DNA of 64,000 bases from Costus lasius (GCA_027563935.2 CM050454.1:7964001-8028000); one strand, 5' to 3'. Shown: positions 21,401-32,789, counted from the stretch's first letter. A program made the numbers and translations. The notes: generated by a model from the letters alone, not told the origin.

Positions 21401-23019
21401 TTGACTTCACCTGGGAGCACAGACCGGGGCGCTCCAATGTGGTTCCAAATGCTCTCAGCAGGATGTGCACTGTGGTGCTTGCTTCTATATCGAGGATTGA
21501 GGGTGATCTCCTCGATCGCATTCGGCAAGCTGCTGCTCTCGACGCCAAATACCAGCAGCTGATCGCCGACGTGCGAGAAGGCAAGGTTCGTCGTTACTAT
21601 CTTCAGGGCGACGACCTTTTGATGGCCGAGGGCGGACGGCCACTTGTTCCGGCGACTAGCGGACTTCGACGCGAGTTATTGCGTGAGCTTCACGACTCGG
21701 CATGGAGTGGACATCCGGGACAGCGCAGGATGCTGATTCTATTATCCCGATCTTGTTATTGGCCCTCCATGCGAGCTGATGTCGATCATTATGTCCGCAC
21801 CTGCTTGATCTGCCAGCAGGATAAAGTCGATAGGAGGCGCGAAGCTGGATTGTTACAGCCTCTTCCTATTTTAGAACGACCATGGACTTCAGTTTCCATG
21901 GATTTTATTACTGGGTTACCGAAGGTCGAAGGGAAGGCTTCTATCTTTGTTGTGGTGGACAGGTTCTCTAAGTACTCTGTGTTCATCGCAGCACCTGAGC
22001 CTTGTTCAGCCAAGGAGACGGCTGACCTATTCTTCAAGCATGTAGTGAAGCTTTTTGGGCTTCCTCTGGACATTGTTTCTGACAGAGATGTCAGGTTCAC
22101 TGGTAACTTCTGGACGTCCTTGTTCAAGACTCTTGGTTCCGAGCTAAAGTTTTCTACAGCGAACCATCCTCAGACCGATGGCCAGACGGAGAGGATAAAT
22201 GCACTACTTGAAGAATACCTTCGTCACTTCGTGTCGGCAAGCCAGCGCAACTGGGTGTCTCTCCTCGACACGGCGCAGTTTGCCTACAACTTGCAGCAGT
22301 CTTCAGCGACCGGCAAGACACCATTTGAGTTGGTGTTAGGACGACAGCCTCTCACCCCCGCTGATATTGTGCAGCACACTGATGGTGAGTGCCCAGCAGC
22401 CTATCGGGTTGCGAGAGATCATGCCGAGGTGCTCCAGGAGGCTCGTGATAGCTTAGAGCACGCTGCAAGAAGGATGCAGCATTATGCCAATCAGAGTAGA
22501 CGCGATGAACAGTTTGAAGTTGGAGATCTTGTGCTTTTAAAGTTGACACCTCAGATGTGGAGAAAGATCTCAGCCAAGACTGCGCATCGCAGCCTTATTC
22601 AGAGATATGAGGGACCTTTCGAGGTCTTAAGACGGGTTGGTGCTGTAGCCTACAGGCTGAAGCTTCCCGACAGATTAAAGCTTCATCCGACCTTTCATGT
22701 GAGCTTTCTGAAAAAGTTTCACACCGACGAGACCGACCCCAGTCGCTCTCAGGGGCGTCGGGCTCCTCCTAGTGTTCGGGCAGAGTTCGATAAAAAGATT
22801 GAAAAGATTTTGAATCACAAAACACTTGGACAGTATAGGAGGAACAGGCGGATGGAATTTCTTGTGCAGTGGGAAGGAACACCCATAGAAGAAGCTAAAT
22901 GGGAGAAAGCTTCTGATTTGTGGCAGTTTGAGGAGGAGTTGAAGATCTACATGGACAGCCTGTCGTCGAGGGCGACGACGAACTTGGGTGGGGGAGTATG
23001 TGATGCTCCCGGGATTTAG
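18475..23019 (+). CDS. Ty3/gypsy chromovirus gag-pol polyprotein, intact
   Basis: A single open frame of 1514 residues from ATG 18475, encoding the proteins that package, reverse-transcribe and integrate the element. Gag lies at about residues 95-270. A zinc knuckle CX2CX3HX4C starts at C322. The aspartic protease motif DSGA starts at D393. RT spans about 588-770 with YLDD at 738-741. RNase H lies at about 880-990 (HTDASD). Integrase has an HHCC zinc-binding region near 1072-1110 and catalytic D1143, D1203 and E1239 (D-X59-D-X35-E). The C-terminal chromodomain is about 1443-1493 and holds FLVQWEGTPIEEAKWE, so it is a chromovirus, possibly Galadriel- or Tekay-like. No stop or frameshift is seen, although the LTRs are incomplete. 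Its GC content is much higher than the surroundings. Confidence 0.95.
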   Translation: MVTAAERISHLETAIGNFDGDATIMERLEALRSAIESVGTRLDSELARLSSALGGLALEVAGLKGQAAARASTLATGAGSSQLQTTRVRVPEPSTFSGVRSAKELENFLWDMEQYFRTAQVPDYERAQLCSAYLTGDAKLWWRTLVTPPGEEVPRDISWDELKAELKNQFLPTHTSKTARDSLHKIRHTGTVREYVRAYSAAMLEIPRMEEEDRLYFFLERMQTWAQLEVRRHSPLTLKEAMAVADSLVDLRDRKQSAPISSGPSKSRSPQRNKGKRPAPGPKGGYKKKQGKGGATSSGTGQKKAIPAGSPPRGAPKQQLKCFLCRGPHRMRDCPRGDTLAAIVQREAAQSEDPLITVNPLVINAIATSTTMKTKLMYVEMRVNSHRVHAMIDSGASHVFVVHGMATRLGLSMSPAQDRFKTINAEERQIAGISYDVPLVFGEWKGKNHVRVVQMDDYDVIVGLELIQKMKAAIVPHLKGVQVMDERYPCFVRCLQLAGSDKSVRPGKAQSTYISAATLETGLRRGERTFLATWVTAPVEGPDDVPAEVKNLLEEFQDLLPPELPKELPPRRAIDHRIELVPGAAPSFRPPYRMPPAELVELRKQLDELLAAGFIQPSKSPFGAPVLFQKKKDGSLRFCVDYRALNKITIRNRYPIPHIQDLIDRLAGATVFTKLDLRSGYWQVRIAEGDEAKTACVTRYGAFEFLVMPFGLTNAPATFSHLMNNVLTQLLDDFVVVYLDDIVVYSATMEEHLQHLRLVFQRLREHQLYVKREKCSFAASEIQFLGHVVGHGTVQMDPEKVRAIVEWTAPTSPTELRSFLGVANFYRKFIQDYSKIAAPLSDLLRKETPWLWQERHQTAFAKLKRRIASEPVLRMPDFSRPFEVHTDASDRAIGGVLLQEGHPVAFESRKLSPVEQRYSAHEKEMVAVIHCLRVWRSYLLGSAFIVKTDNVANTYFATQKKLSPKQARWQEFLAEFDFTWEHRPGRSNVVPNALSRMCTVVLASISRIEGDLLDRIRQAAALDAKYQQLIADVREGKVRRYYLQGDDLLMAEGGRPLVPATSGLRRELLRELHDSAWSGHPGQRRMLILLSRSCYWPSMRADVDHYVRTCLICQQDKVDRRREAGLLQPLPILERPWTSVSMDFITGLPKVEGKASIFVVVDRFSKYSVFIAAPEPCSAKETADLFFKHVVKLFGLPLDIVSDRDVRFTGNFWTSLFKTLGSELKFSTANHPQTDGQTERINALLEEYLRHFVSASQRNWVSLLDTAQFAYNLQQSSATGKTPFELVLGRQPLTPADIVQHTDGECPAAYRVARDHAEVLQEARDSLEHAARRMQHYANQSRRDEQFEVGDLVLLKLTPQMWRKISAKTAHRSLIQRYEGPFEVLRRVGAVAYRLKLPDRLKLHPTFHVSFLKKFHTDETDPSRSQGRRAPPSVRAEFDKKIEKILNHKTLGQYRRNRRMEFLVQWEGTPIEEAKWEKASDLWQFEEELKIYMDSLSSRATTNLGGGVCDAPGI
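22986..22998 (+). other. gypsy polypurine tract
   Basis: GGGTGGGGGAG just before the TGTGATGC that starts the 3' LTR. It overlaps the last codons of the polyprotein. Confidence 0.75.
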
Positions 23020-24314
23020 CACAAATCCCAAAGCACACCGAGATGGAGCGATGGCGGGACCCCTCGTCATCAGCCGTGTTGGACGACTCGGGTGTGCGAT
23101 TGTGTCACTGAGGCTGACACAAGTCCATAGGGCGAGGGTTGAGTCAAACCACGGAGTGTGGGTTCACACGTGGGTGTGGGCTTCTGACTCAACCCATGGA
23201 CCCCAGACCCTCTCGCACGAGCTTGCGAGCGTGTGCATCGAGGAGGGTCAACCGTGGGGCGATTCTGAGGTCGAATCAGCCTTGAACCGGACCTGAACCC
23301 ATCTTCCAGGCTGAACCGAACCGGTTCAGCCGGTTCAATCCGGTCGACGGTGTTTCGCTCGCACGCGAAGGGGAAAATTCCCCTGTTCTTCACCTCCTCT
23401 CCACCTGCGCTGTCTCCGGCGCCGATTCCGGCCAGCTGGAGGGGGATCACCGGAAAAGGAAGGTGGCTGGCGACTCGTGCCTCCGTGGCGAAGACGTTGG
23501 CAGCGAAATCGGGCGTGGACTCTGACGTGGACGAGCCCAGGGCGACGATTGGAGGTCGCCCCGGTGGAAGCGAGATCTCCGGCCAATCACCGGCGGAGAT
23601 CGTGGTTGCGTGGTCGACGAAGATGGAAATCCCATCCTCGTCGAGGGGAGGTTGCAATCAAGCGAGATTGGAGCTTGAGCAAGGTCTGGCGACGACGAAC
23701 TCTCGGCGAGATTCAGATCTGGGAACAGAGCATCTTGTTTGGCGTCGGCGACGAGGCTCCGGCCGTGGACTCGTCGGCGTTCCCTCTCAGATCAACTCAC
23801 CGGTGCCCTGAGGTAACGAGGAGACTATCTCCTCCGGCGCCGGCAGCCAGACGCGGGAGAGCGATCGGATTTTCCGATCGCCGGTTCCACGCAGTCACAG
23901 CTTCCATTGGGTAGAAATTCTCGTCAGCGGCGACTCCTCCGGCGACAATACTCCGGCGGCGGCTTCTCCGTTCACGGGCGACCAGATCCCGACCTTCCGG
24001 CGGGGATTCGGTGACCGGACGGTGACGGACGGAGGAGGACGTGCCTCCCCTGTTCCGACCGAAGTCGCTCTGTTCGGACGCGAGCGGACGCGAACGGGAA
24101 GAGGAGGGAAGTTCCGTCGCGCGGGTTCATATGCGCATCTCGCTTCGTCTCCGTCCGGACTTTCCGACGCGGCTTCTCGGAGGATCTCGGTGGGCTCGGC
24201 TCGTGGAGTGGTGGCACGCTACAAGGGTAAACCCTCCCCGGATCTATCGTGTATAGTGGTAGTAGGACGGGTTTCTCGTGTGTAGTGGATAGAGACTTTA
24301 CCGCCGTCCGGACT
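22999..24314 (+). repeat. gypsy 3' LTR, right end missing
   Basis: It starts TGTGATGCTCCCGGG. From 23561 it matches 17004 onward. It stops at CCGGACT (24308-24314), where F-box exon sequence resumes, with GACT common to both sides. Confidence 0.9.
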
Positions 24315-25140
24315 ATCTATCATAGATGTTGATTATTGGTGCTACAAAGATCCCTATCAGTTTAAAATTACTTGTCCTAGGCTTGAACACTTGAATTTAT
24401 CAGCTAGCTGGGTGCATCTAAAGCGATTTCAAGGAAAAATACCTTCTCTACAAGAAGCCTCCATGGATTTGTCTTACATTAGGCCGAAGAGCACTAAGCA
24501 ATTTCCGCAGATATTTATGAGCTTGCGCAGTGTGACAAAGTTGACGCTTCGCCTTAAGCCAGGCATCGAGGTGAAGGTAATCTATATACACATGCTCTTC
24601 TTCTTCTTCTCCTTCTCTATTACTATATTTTTGTTAGATGAATGAATGAATGAATTACATGTAATTCTTGAATGTTTCAGGCCAATCCTTGGTGCCTCCT
24701 CAAACACATGACACGCTTTCCTATCTTCCACAAATTGAAGCAGTTAAAGTTCAGTGCGGACATTGGAGAAGATTACATCAAACAAGTCCTCCTTTGTTTT
24801 CTCATGCATTCCCCAAATCTATCATCGCTTGATATAATTCATGAGCCAGAGGTTTGTGATCATCATATACACTTAAAATATATAGAATTTCTAATCTAAT
24901 TTAGAATATTTTTTTTTCTAATTTGTTTTGTTTTTCTTTTGACTTGACATAAAGGGTTATTCGCGATTCAGTTCAAACACCTGGGAGCAGCAATTCAGAA
25001 TTCCAGCGTCATTGAAAGCGTTAGATCATCTGAAAATAGTTTCGGTCAAAGGAATCTACGATGAGGAAATCCAAAGTGATGTACTCAAAATGCTATCTAA
25101 GCATGTGAATGAATGGGAGAGAGTACTGGTGATCATATGA
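24311..25140 (+). pseudogene. F-box gene A2, 3' part
   Basis: Rest of exon 1 (24311-24576), intron 1 (24577-24680), exon 2 (24681-24851), intron 2 and exon 3 (24955-25140, stop TGA). It is almost identical to the intact gene at 51448, and the splice sites are preserved. It is separated from its start by the 7.3-kb gypsy element and lacks about 329 bp of exon 1, so it should not be functional. Confidence 0.9.
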
Positions 25141-25610
25141 ACTAGTTTGTATAAGGCATATACGATGATACATTTATGTTTTACTGATTACTGGTGAGTA
25201 ATTACTCTTGTATTGTCTTGAACTCGTTGAAAATTATCTCAAGCAAGTGTAGGTTCAATTATAAGATCATCGAACCAGTTTGGAAACTCAGACACTTAAC
25301 ATGCATTTAACGTTTAGGCCAACTCAAAAGAAGATGAGCTCAGACACTTTAGAAGAGACAACTCTTTTTTCTACAAAGATGAGCCATGTTCACGTCATAA
25401 TTAAGTTTAGCAAAAACTAATAAGGCCAACTCAAAGTTAGGTGAGTTAATTAAGTTTAACCATGTTCACGTCATAATTCAACTATAAGTAGATTTATACT
25501 TGAGTGAATCGGTTTATGACTCAAAATTAATCTATTCCTTTACCTATCATAAATTTATCGAGTTATAATTTTACCATAATTTAGCTAATCAAAATGAACA
25601 AAAATAGGGA
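25141..25610. other. 3' flank of F-box A2
   Basis: AT-rich. It contains a partial internal duplication (aggccaactcaaa and catgttcacgtcataatt, each twice between 25315 and 25490). Collinear with 52936-53405. No gene. Confidence 0.5.
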
Positions 25611-26603
25611 TATCAAGATAGCCCATGCCAAAAATTATATTTAATTATCAAACATGCGCAAATATGCAAAATAGAAATTAAGTAGATTTGAATCTTTTAA
25701 GATAGATGCGGAACAGCAGATGCAGATGATCAAATTAAGGAGATTAACAGATCAGATATAATCATGCATGCACATCTCAATTAAGATGCGAATCTAATTA
25801 TGATTACCAAAGCAATTTTGACAGTAATTAAGATGCGAATCTCTTAAAATAAGATTGATGTAATCAATATAAAATTGGAGATTTCCAAAACTAGATGTTC
25901 CTAATATGCAGATTTGAGATTTGAAATGATACGCGAACTTCTAATAAAATCAGAAATAATATAATAATTAACAGATGCAAATCTAATTACTTGATTAAGA
26001 TAATTATTAAGATTAAAAATAATTAAAACAGATCTATGAATATAAGATCTCAAATTATGAGATTTTGAGAAGATACCAAATCAGATCAGAAGGATTAATA
26101 TAGCTAGTCAGAATTAATTAATTTAGAACAGTAATTAATTTATACAGATAAATAAATAGGAGTGTAATTAATTTGACTGATTTTTTGCCTCAAAGATTCA
26201 ACCAGGATTCCACTACTATCGACGCTTTGGTGTAACAGTTGTCACAAAGATACTTCTAGCTGACAACATAAAACGGGAAAGAGAACATGAGAGAGAAGAG
26301 AAGCTTGTCAATGTGTATTCCAACTTCTGCATGCCTCTCCTTCTATAGGAGAAGCATGCAACGGCTAGGAAGCCAAGTTAAGCAAATATAATTTAGACGT
26401 ATCTTATTTGGATATATTTAATAATAGCATTAATTAAGTAATATATATTAAATAATAAAATGATTAAGATGTCTTACTTAGGCTATTCTTACTTAGGGGA
26501 TTATTAATATTAAATAATTATGGGCAAAATTGAAGAGTTATAATTAATTACCCAATTAAAATAATAGATGAATTTTGGGTTTTTTTTCTATTAAAAGACT
26601 AAC
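25611..26603. repeat. AGATGC module and TATA-palindrome module without MITE
   Basis: Collinear with 10620-11872 but without the MITE. It shows AGATGCGAATCT motifs and the same terminal region with aggagaagcatgcaacggc. No coding signal. Confidence 0.55.
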
Positions 26604-26770
26604 AGAAGCACTAGAAGTTCAGCTCGGCCATGGGAGAAGACCTCATTAAACAAGACTTCTGCCGCCAAAGAAACCACTAGATCATCTTGAAATAGTTTGT
26701 GTCAAAGGAATCAGCAATGCAGAGATCCATAATGGTGATAACATAAACTTATGGTGATAACATAAACTTA
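26604..26770 (+). pseudogene. F-box/FBD exon 2-3 relic R3
   Basis: Same relic as R1, but its last third is replaced by a tandem duplication of atggtgataacataaactt at 26731-26770. Confidence 0.65.
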
Positions 26771-27239
26771 CACTTTGTTGAACAATATTCTACTTGTGCT
26801 CATTTTGTCACCTTCATTGATCTATCGCCTAATTTGTTACTTGGACTGCAATAACAAAAAAGCTACATTTTTATCATTATGTAGCAGCCACTACACCAAG
26901 CGGAAAGTAATGCAGAGTAAAAGCTACTCGAAAAGCTTCACAAATAGAGCTTTAGACAAACAAGGTAATTTCCTAAGTAAAGAGTGATGTTGTAACCTTC
27001 TCTATCTCAATAACTTTAATTGAAGATATAGCAAGCTTAAATATACTGAGCATGGGTTCAATGAAGAGCACTAAGAATCACCATACAAGGAAGATATATG
27101 GATGTTTGCCCAGTGATGAGAGGGTATAAATAATTGAACTTTTAGTTTTAAATTTAAATATCATATTAAGATTATAAAATCGTTATCTATGAGCTAAACG
27201 CTCTATTTGACTTAAGCTAGTACATTGGATCATGCTAGA
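26771..27239. other. F-box relic 3' flank, no gene
   Basis: Collinear with 12054-12530. It ends at the junction with the minus-strand gypsy LTR. Confidence 0.5.
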
Positions 27240-28698
27240 TGTCACGCCCAGAATTAAGCTAATAAAAATCTTAATAATTTACAAGCGAGTCGACGCTTCA
27301 CCCGCACCCAAGCACGCCCACGCAGGGGCTAAGCGGCTAAACCGCGAATCTGAGCGCAATCGGCAGGAGCACGTCCCCGACACACTCCTCAGCCTATCCA
27401 ATGCGGTGATCTGGTTGCTCGTCTCGATAAGTCGTCGACCGCCACGCACCCACTGAGGACCGTTGCACGATCCAGCTACACAGTCTGCCTGAGTACATAA
27501 CCCAAGACTCGACGCCGGCGCAGCGCGCGTACGAGTCCGGTATGCCGGGAAAAAAACAAAGCCGCATGTAGGCGGTAGTGCGCACACACACGCAAGTGAC
27601 AACGTCACACAGGACACCGTGCACACACCTTATCTCCGACCAGACCGCACGCAAGCAGTCGAACACATCACTCGCCCAAAAGGGATGTCTCGCAGACGTC
27701 TGGCACAAACAAACCGCGAAGCACTGGGCAACATCACACAAGGCCGGCGCACTTGACCGGAGCGCAAAGAGGGGCCAGGTGTCGCCGTCCGAGAAGGATA
27801 ACTCGGCCGGGAGCGCAAAGCACAGAGGAGCCGGAGAGAGGAAGACGCTGGCCGAGGATAGCTGATCGGCAGGGAACAGGAACCCGTTAGAGACGTGTGC
27901 ACAGAAACCAAGGCATATGCCCGTCAACCGAAGCACATGCACGTAAACCAACGCAGCAAACCAGCTGCCGGAGGCTCATCGGAAACTGCCCGAGGCTCGC
28001 CGGAACACCGTCTGGTCGAGTCCAGCCTCGCTGGAGCCAAAAGTAGCGCCGACAAACTCGCAGGAGTCGCCGAACGCTAGCCAAAACGGGTAACCGCATC
28101 CCCCACTTCAACGGAAGGCGCCGGGAAGGGCAGGTGAAGCCCCCAAGCACGCCGGTCGTCGACGTTCTCGCCGGAAAATGGGAAGAAAGCGGAGGACGCT
28201 GCAGAGGGGAGGAAGAAGAGTCAGCGCAAGCTCGTCGATGGAAACCTACCCGCCGGACGAAGCCGACACGGGAGGCGGAAGAGGCTTACCTCGGCGGACG
28301 CGAAGAAGGAGGAGGATGAGGGAAAAGGGGAACGCCGCCCCTTGCTCAGCTACTTCCCGTACCGCCGCACCCGACCCACTGGGAAGAACGCCGGAGACCG
28401 TCGCCACCACCGGAACCCTCGCCGGAAGCCCGCTCGACGGAGAGGAGGAGGAAATCGGGGAGGAGATGGAAGAGGAGCCACCACCGCTCTCTTCTCATCG
28501 CGCGTCCGCCCGCCATCACACGCGAAGCTGGGGCTACTATAGCCCTAGCTGATTTTCCTCAAACGGGTTGCCGACCCGTTAATTCCACCCGACCCATGCC
28601 CGCAAGCCCGTTAACCCATTTCACTAAACCTTGCGGGCTTGGGCAAAGAACTGGGCCTGGGCCTGGGCCCGGCTTGGGCCCAGTGCTTGGGCCTCACA
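27240..28698 (-). repeat. LTR of minus-strand gypsy element, copy 1
   Basis: On the minus strand it begins TGTGAGGCCC and ends GGGCGTGACA, about 1459 bp and GC-rich. The purine tract GGGGGAGAA (28699-28708) precedes it on that strand, so it is the 3' LTR. The short ORFs inside it look like chance. A second copy is at 54966-56418. Confidence 0.8.
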
Positions 28699-30743
28699 TT
28701 CTCCCCCACATAAGGTGGTCGCCGTCCTCGGCGACTTGAGGTAGCTCCTCAGCTAAAACCTCATATACCAAACTTCGAAGCCTCATACCAGATGACTTCT
28801 CTCTCAGGTATTCCATCCCCAATGAATGAGAAACACCCATTTGTTTACTCATTCAACTATGATCCAAGAGTCGATAACCTCAAATCTCGACAATTCTTAG
28901 ATCGAATCTCATCCAAACCATCGGAAGAGTATAATTTGGAAGCTTGGTGCCAGGTTGCTTCCACCATAGGGGATCCATCCCATTGGATGAGAAACTCCAT
29001 ACATCGATCAGTTTACATTACCCAACACCTAGTGATATAAAATATCACATATCCCTCGGTTGAACTTCGTTCGCACCATTCGTGGGGTTTGGTAAAACAA
29101 TGATCGAGATGGATTGTCCAGATCTAAATGAAACTTCCTCAAGCTCACATAGAATGTAGGGTACATCTACATTCTCTATTGGAGTTTCAAACGGTATGTT
29201 ACTGAATCTACTCGACTCAGTATCTCACACGGACCGTCGTATCTTCGAATAAGACCCTGGTGAGCCTCCCTCACCGAGATCTTCCTACAGATCTGCGAGG
29301 TAATTCGAAGAAGAACTAAGTCACCCACGACTAATTCTTCATTCCAACGACGACGGTATGCATACCTTTGCATCCTTTGTACTGCCAACTCCTAGCTACC
29401 TCTAGCCTCTCAGAGTGAATCGATTCGTTCCTGAGTTTCACGTTGAGTCGTAGGGCACTTCCACGCGGAATCCCCTTGCATCATGTCAATGGGAGTTAGG
29501 GGCTGACTCCCTAACACTAGCTCGAAACTCAAATGAGGTGGAACCTTTAGATGTTGACCTTTGTAAGTCGTAGGCATTCCATGCCACATCGATCCACTTC
29601 ATCCAGTCACCCTGACTGGCGATCACTAAATGATAAAAGAGATCTTCCACAAGAGCATTCACCCGCTCAGTTTGCTCATCCGCCTGAGGATGATTGGCTA
29701 TAGAGAAATTTATCTTAGACAAAAACTTATTGAACGACGCAGTTCAAAAGTGTCCAGTAACAATAGCATCCCTATCGCTCACGATATCCATTGGGATGTC
29801 AGCATGTTTTACCACATTTTGGAAGAATAAGCATATAGCAACCTTTGCTATACACTGCTCAAATGATGGGATAAAGACTCTACCCATTGAGGATCTATCC
29901 ACAACTACCGGCACTGAGCTCTCCTTGTCAAACTTAGGGAACCCACCAATAACATCCTTGGACACCCTCGTCCAGGACGTCTCGGGAACAGACAGTGGTT
30001 GTAACAACCCTGCCCCTAGTCTCCAATCGATCTTACCTTCCTAGAAAATTTGGTAAGTGTGGACATACATCCCCATGTTTGTGCACGTATTGGGCTAATA
30101 GCACAGTCGTGCTGACAGGACAACTATCCCCTTTTGTCCTAGATGTCTTGCCCAAAGTCTATCATGGAGCTCCCTTAGTAGCTCCCGGCGTAGTCCGCCT
30201 ATCGATGGGACTAGTGGTCAATCGCCTCTAGCCATAACAATGTCATCTGGACCTAGATAGTAGTGTCGGATCATGTCCGACATAATCTGCTGAACTTAGC
30301 GTTTAATCCTCCCTATCAAAAGCCAAAGCTGCTTTTATTCTGCTTAGTAGATCCCTTTCCACTTTGGACAGGGTACAGCACATAAGAGCATTAAGTCTAC
30401 TGAGCTCGTCTGGGACCACGTTGGTTTTTACCCGATTTATGTTCTCTTTAGAACTGGAATTCCCCCAAGAATTCCGACCAACGTGCCTATTTTGCCGACA
30501 ACTTCTTTATATGGTGTAATGTTGTCGGTCTTCAGTGCCTCGATAAGGTACTCCGCGTCCGGAGAGAGTGGACTCCCACCACCTTTTCTCTCTCATGGCC
30601 AAATACTGTTGCTCAGCCCTGTTAGCTTTTAACTCTTCAAAGCTAAAGAATGTCTATCCTATAAATGTATGTCACCGATAGCTTGGTCCAAGGCATCGGT
30701 GTGAAACTCGAAAGACATAGTGAAGTCGGGTAAGTTCAGGATC
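28699..30743 (-). pseudogene. gypsy pol remnant (RNase H to integrase), copy 1
   Basis: Read on the minus strand: RNase H start (FEFHTDALDQAIG) near 30680-30740, integrase core (SKDVIGGFPKFDKES; IVSDRDAIVTGHF) at 29744-30007, the DDE glutamate region (ANHPQADEQTERVNAL) near 29700, and the integrase C-terminus (GDLVLLRITSQICRKIS) near 29300. Many stops and frameshifts are present. The upstream RT part is at 32795-33540, beyond the solo LTR. Confidence 0.8.
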
Positions 30744-30748
30744 GGTTC

Positions 30749-32789
30749 TGTGATGCCCACGTGGTCCCAGGGACCACATTGTAAATTGTGAAAGCTGGTG
30801 GACTTAGTTGTAAAGTGGCCAATAAATCCTAATTTCGGTGCCGCCACTTCTACTCATGTTGCTTTCACCGCCTTTGACCAAATTTCACCGCCTCTCTCCC
30901 TCTTTCACCCGAATTCGTTGCGGTCACTGCTCATTTCACCGAGTTCCTCGCCTGTTGCTCGACTTCACTCGTTTTCCACCCAATTTCCTTGATTTTCTTC
31001 ATTGTTCAAGCTCGGCAGCTCCTAGCCCTCTTCCTTCAGCTGTAGGTGAGGGTTCTCCTTTCCCGTAGTGTTTTTACAGTATTTTTGTGGTGTACTCGCG
31101 TGTGTTCGAGCGTTGAAGAAGCCTTCGTCCTTGGTGGTGGAGTTGGGGCTTCATTGTGCGCTGCCGTTCGCCGTCGAGTCACCGTTCGTTGTTGGTTAGC
31201 GTGGGTTCACCTCCAGCAATAAGTGGTAGAGTGCTCGCGTGTGTTCGGACACTGACGATGCTTCCTTCCTTATTGGAAGTTGTTGCGTTGTCGTTTGCTG
31301 CCGTTCGTCCCTGTTTGTTGCCGCTGACCTTTCCTTGTTGTTGGTTCGGGTGAAGATCATACCTTTGCTAACCGTAGTGTATGTTTGATGTATAATTAGT
31401 TAGTGTGTACACGTATATGTACGTATATATGGGTATACGTGCGCATACTTGTATACTAGGTTAGAGTTGTATAGAATTGGACGTGTGTATCAGTTGTTTA
31501 ATAGTCATGTGATGTATTTTATATTTTATGATTGGATAGGCATTACTCGGACCGAGGTCGGACAGGGAGGTCCTCGGACAGAGAGCATTAGACGCAGTAG
31601 GAGCTACATTGATACAGGCAGGAATCCTATCCTATTCTTTGCAATCATGGTATTTGTTGTGTTATATTGTGCAGTTGATAAATACCATGATATCTTGTAG
31701 CTCTGTTGTTTGATTTTGATTCAGTATCCATTGCGCTCTATGTGTTGTCTTTATTCTTGCATACAGCTGCTTGTGTGATTTTACATGGGTCGCATGGTAG
31801 TTACATTTTTCTTGAGTTAGTGATTGAGTTTATATGGGCTAGTGAGCCGTGGATCCATGTATTGCACAGTTGTGATATTTGGCCCATTGGGCAGTGGTAT
31901 GATATGTTGTGCCATATTATGATCTTTTCTGGCTATTAGTCAGGGCTGTGCCTTTTAGGCCAGCGGACCAGGGATGATACCAAATGCCATTTCATGGCTA
32001 TGGGGCTGGCTGGTAGGTTTCCTAGATGGAGTCCTTCGAGATTTTCCAGGGTTCCCTGGGTTGGACGCAACACCTCCGAGTTGTCATTGAGGCAGTTGTT
32101 CCATCGTGTGAGCAACGGTGGAAACACTCTGTATAAGAGTGCGGGCTCGTCATGGAGCATTATATGGTCATTGCTCTTGATTGCACGACACATGTGTGGT
32201 TTTCATATGTTGTTGATGTTGCTTCTTATCATGTTGCGTTATCTTGTATATTTGATACATGGTTGGTTATCGCAGTTATTTGATGTAGTTATTTGATGCA
32301 ATACCATATCTGTTGATATTCCTGCTTAGCCTTTTGGGCTAACTCCCTTTCCTTTGCCTCAGGTAAGGAGGTTGATCCTGATGCTGGTGATAGCTAGCTA
32401 GAGGACCTGGACCCTGGAGTTGATATCAGCACCTGTTAGATAGATAGAGTTATTTGTGCTGATATGTTTTGATTCAGTTGGTGGATACTGTGGTGGTATT
32501 TTTGATTGATCGAGTGTATCAATCTTTTGGTTTGGTATTTTGATCGATCAGATTCATTTTGATTTCGTTTCTGATCGTCTGATGTGAGCAGTGTACATAT
32601 TGATCTTCTGATCGTATCAGTTGGTAGTTTTATTTTCTCATTCTTTGTGGATATACAGGTTTAGATGTGATTATGTTGTGAATTTTTGATGAGTTTATAG
32701 AGGGGGTGTTGTCCTGTGGGTTTTATTTGTCGTGCTTCACGAGCAATTTGCTAACCTTGGCTCGGTTAGTGCTCGTTTGAGGCGTGACA
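30749..32789 (+). mobile_element. Solo LTR with 5-bp target duplication
   Basis: It begins TGTGATGCCC and ends GGCGTGACA, 2041 bp, and is flanked by GGTTC at 30744-30748 and 32790-32794. On either side the minus-strand gypsy reading (VKVCIASEP, then ILNLPDF) is continuous once the insert and one duplication are removed. No internal element sequence is present, so it is a solo LTR. Its ends resemble those of the host gypsy LTR, suggesting related lineages. Confidence 0.85.

Larger units (their letters stand above)
17004..24314 (+). mobile_element. Ty3/gypsy chromovirus lacking both outer LTR ends
   Basis: Internal structure is complete: LTR end, primer site, single gag-pol frame, purine tract, LTR start. 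The 5' LTR begins only at 17004, equivalent to 23561 in the 3' LTR. The 3' LTR stops at 24314, equivalent to 17757 in the 5' LTR. So about 560 bp at the left and about 475 bp at the right are missing. No 5-bp target duplication flanks it. It sits in exon 1 of F-box copy A2 in place of about 329 bp of that exon. The shared LTR part (about 754 bp) shows only about ten differences by eye. Confidence 0.9.
277..30808. repeat. Segmental duplication S1, partner of 40427-58528
   Basis: Blocks in the same order occur in both segments: copia gag, foldback element, RT relic, leader/gag units, F-box gene, AGATGC module, F-box relic, gypsy LTR and pol, solo LTR. S1 additionally holds the chromovirus insertion, the rest of copia-1 and the left arm of the foldback element. 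Confidence 0.8.

Noticed and set aside
27578..27865. Candidate small protein in GC-rich region
   Set aside because: Inside an LTR, not conserved as a frame in the second copy.
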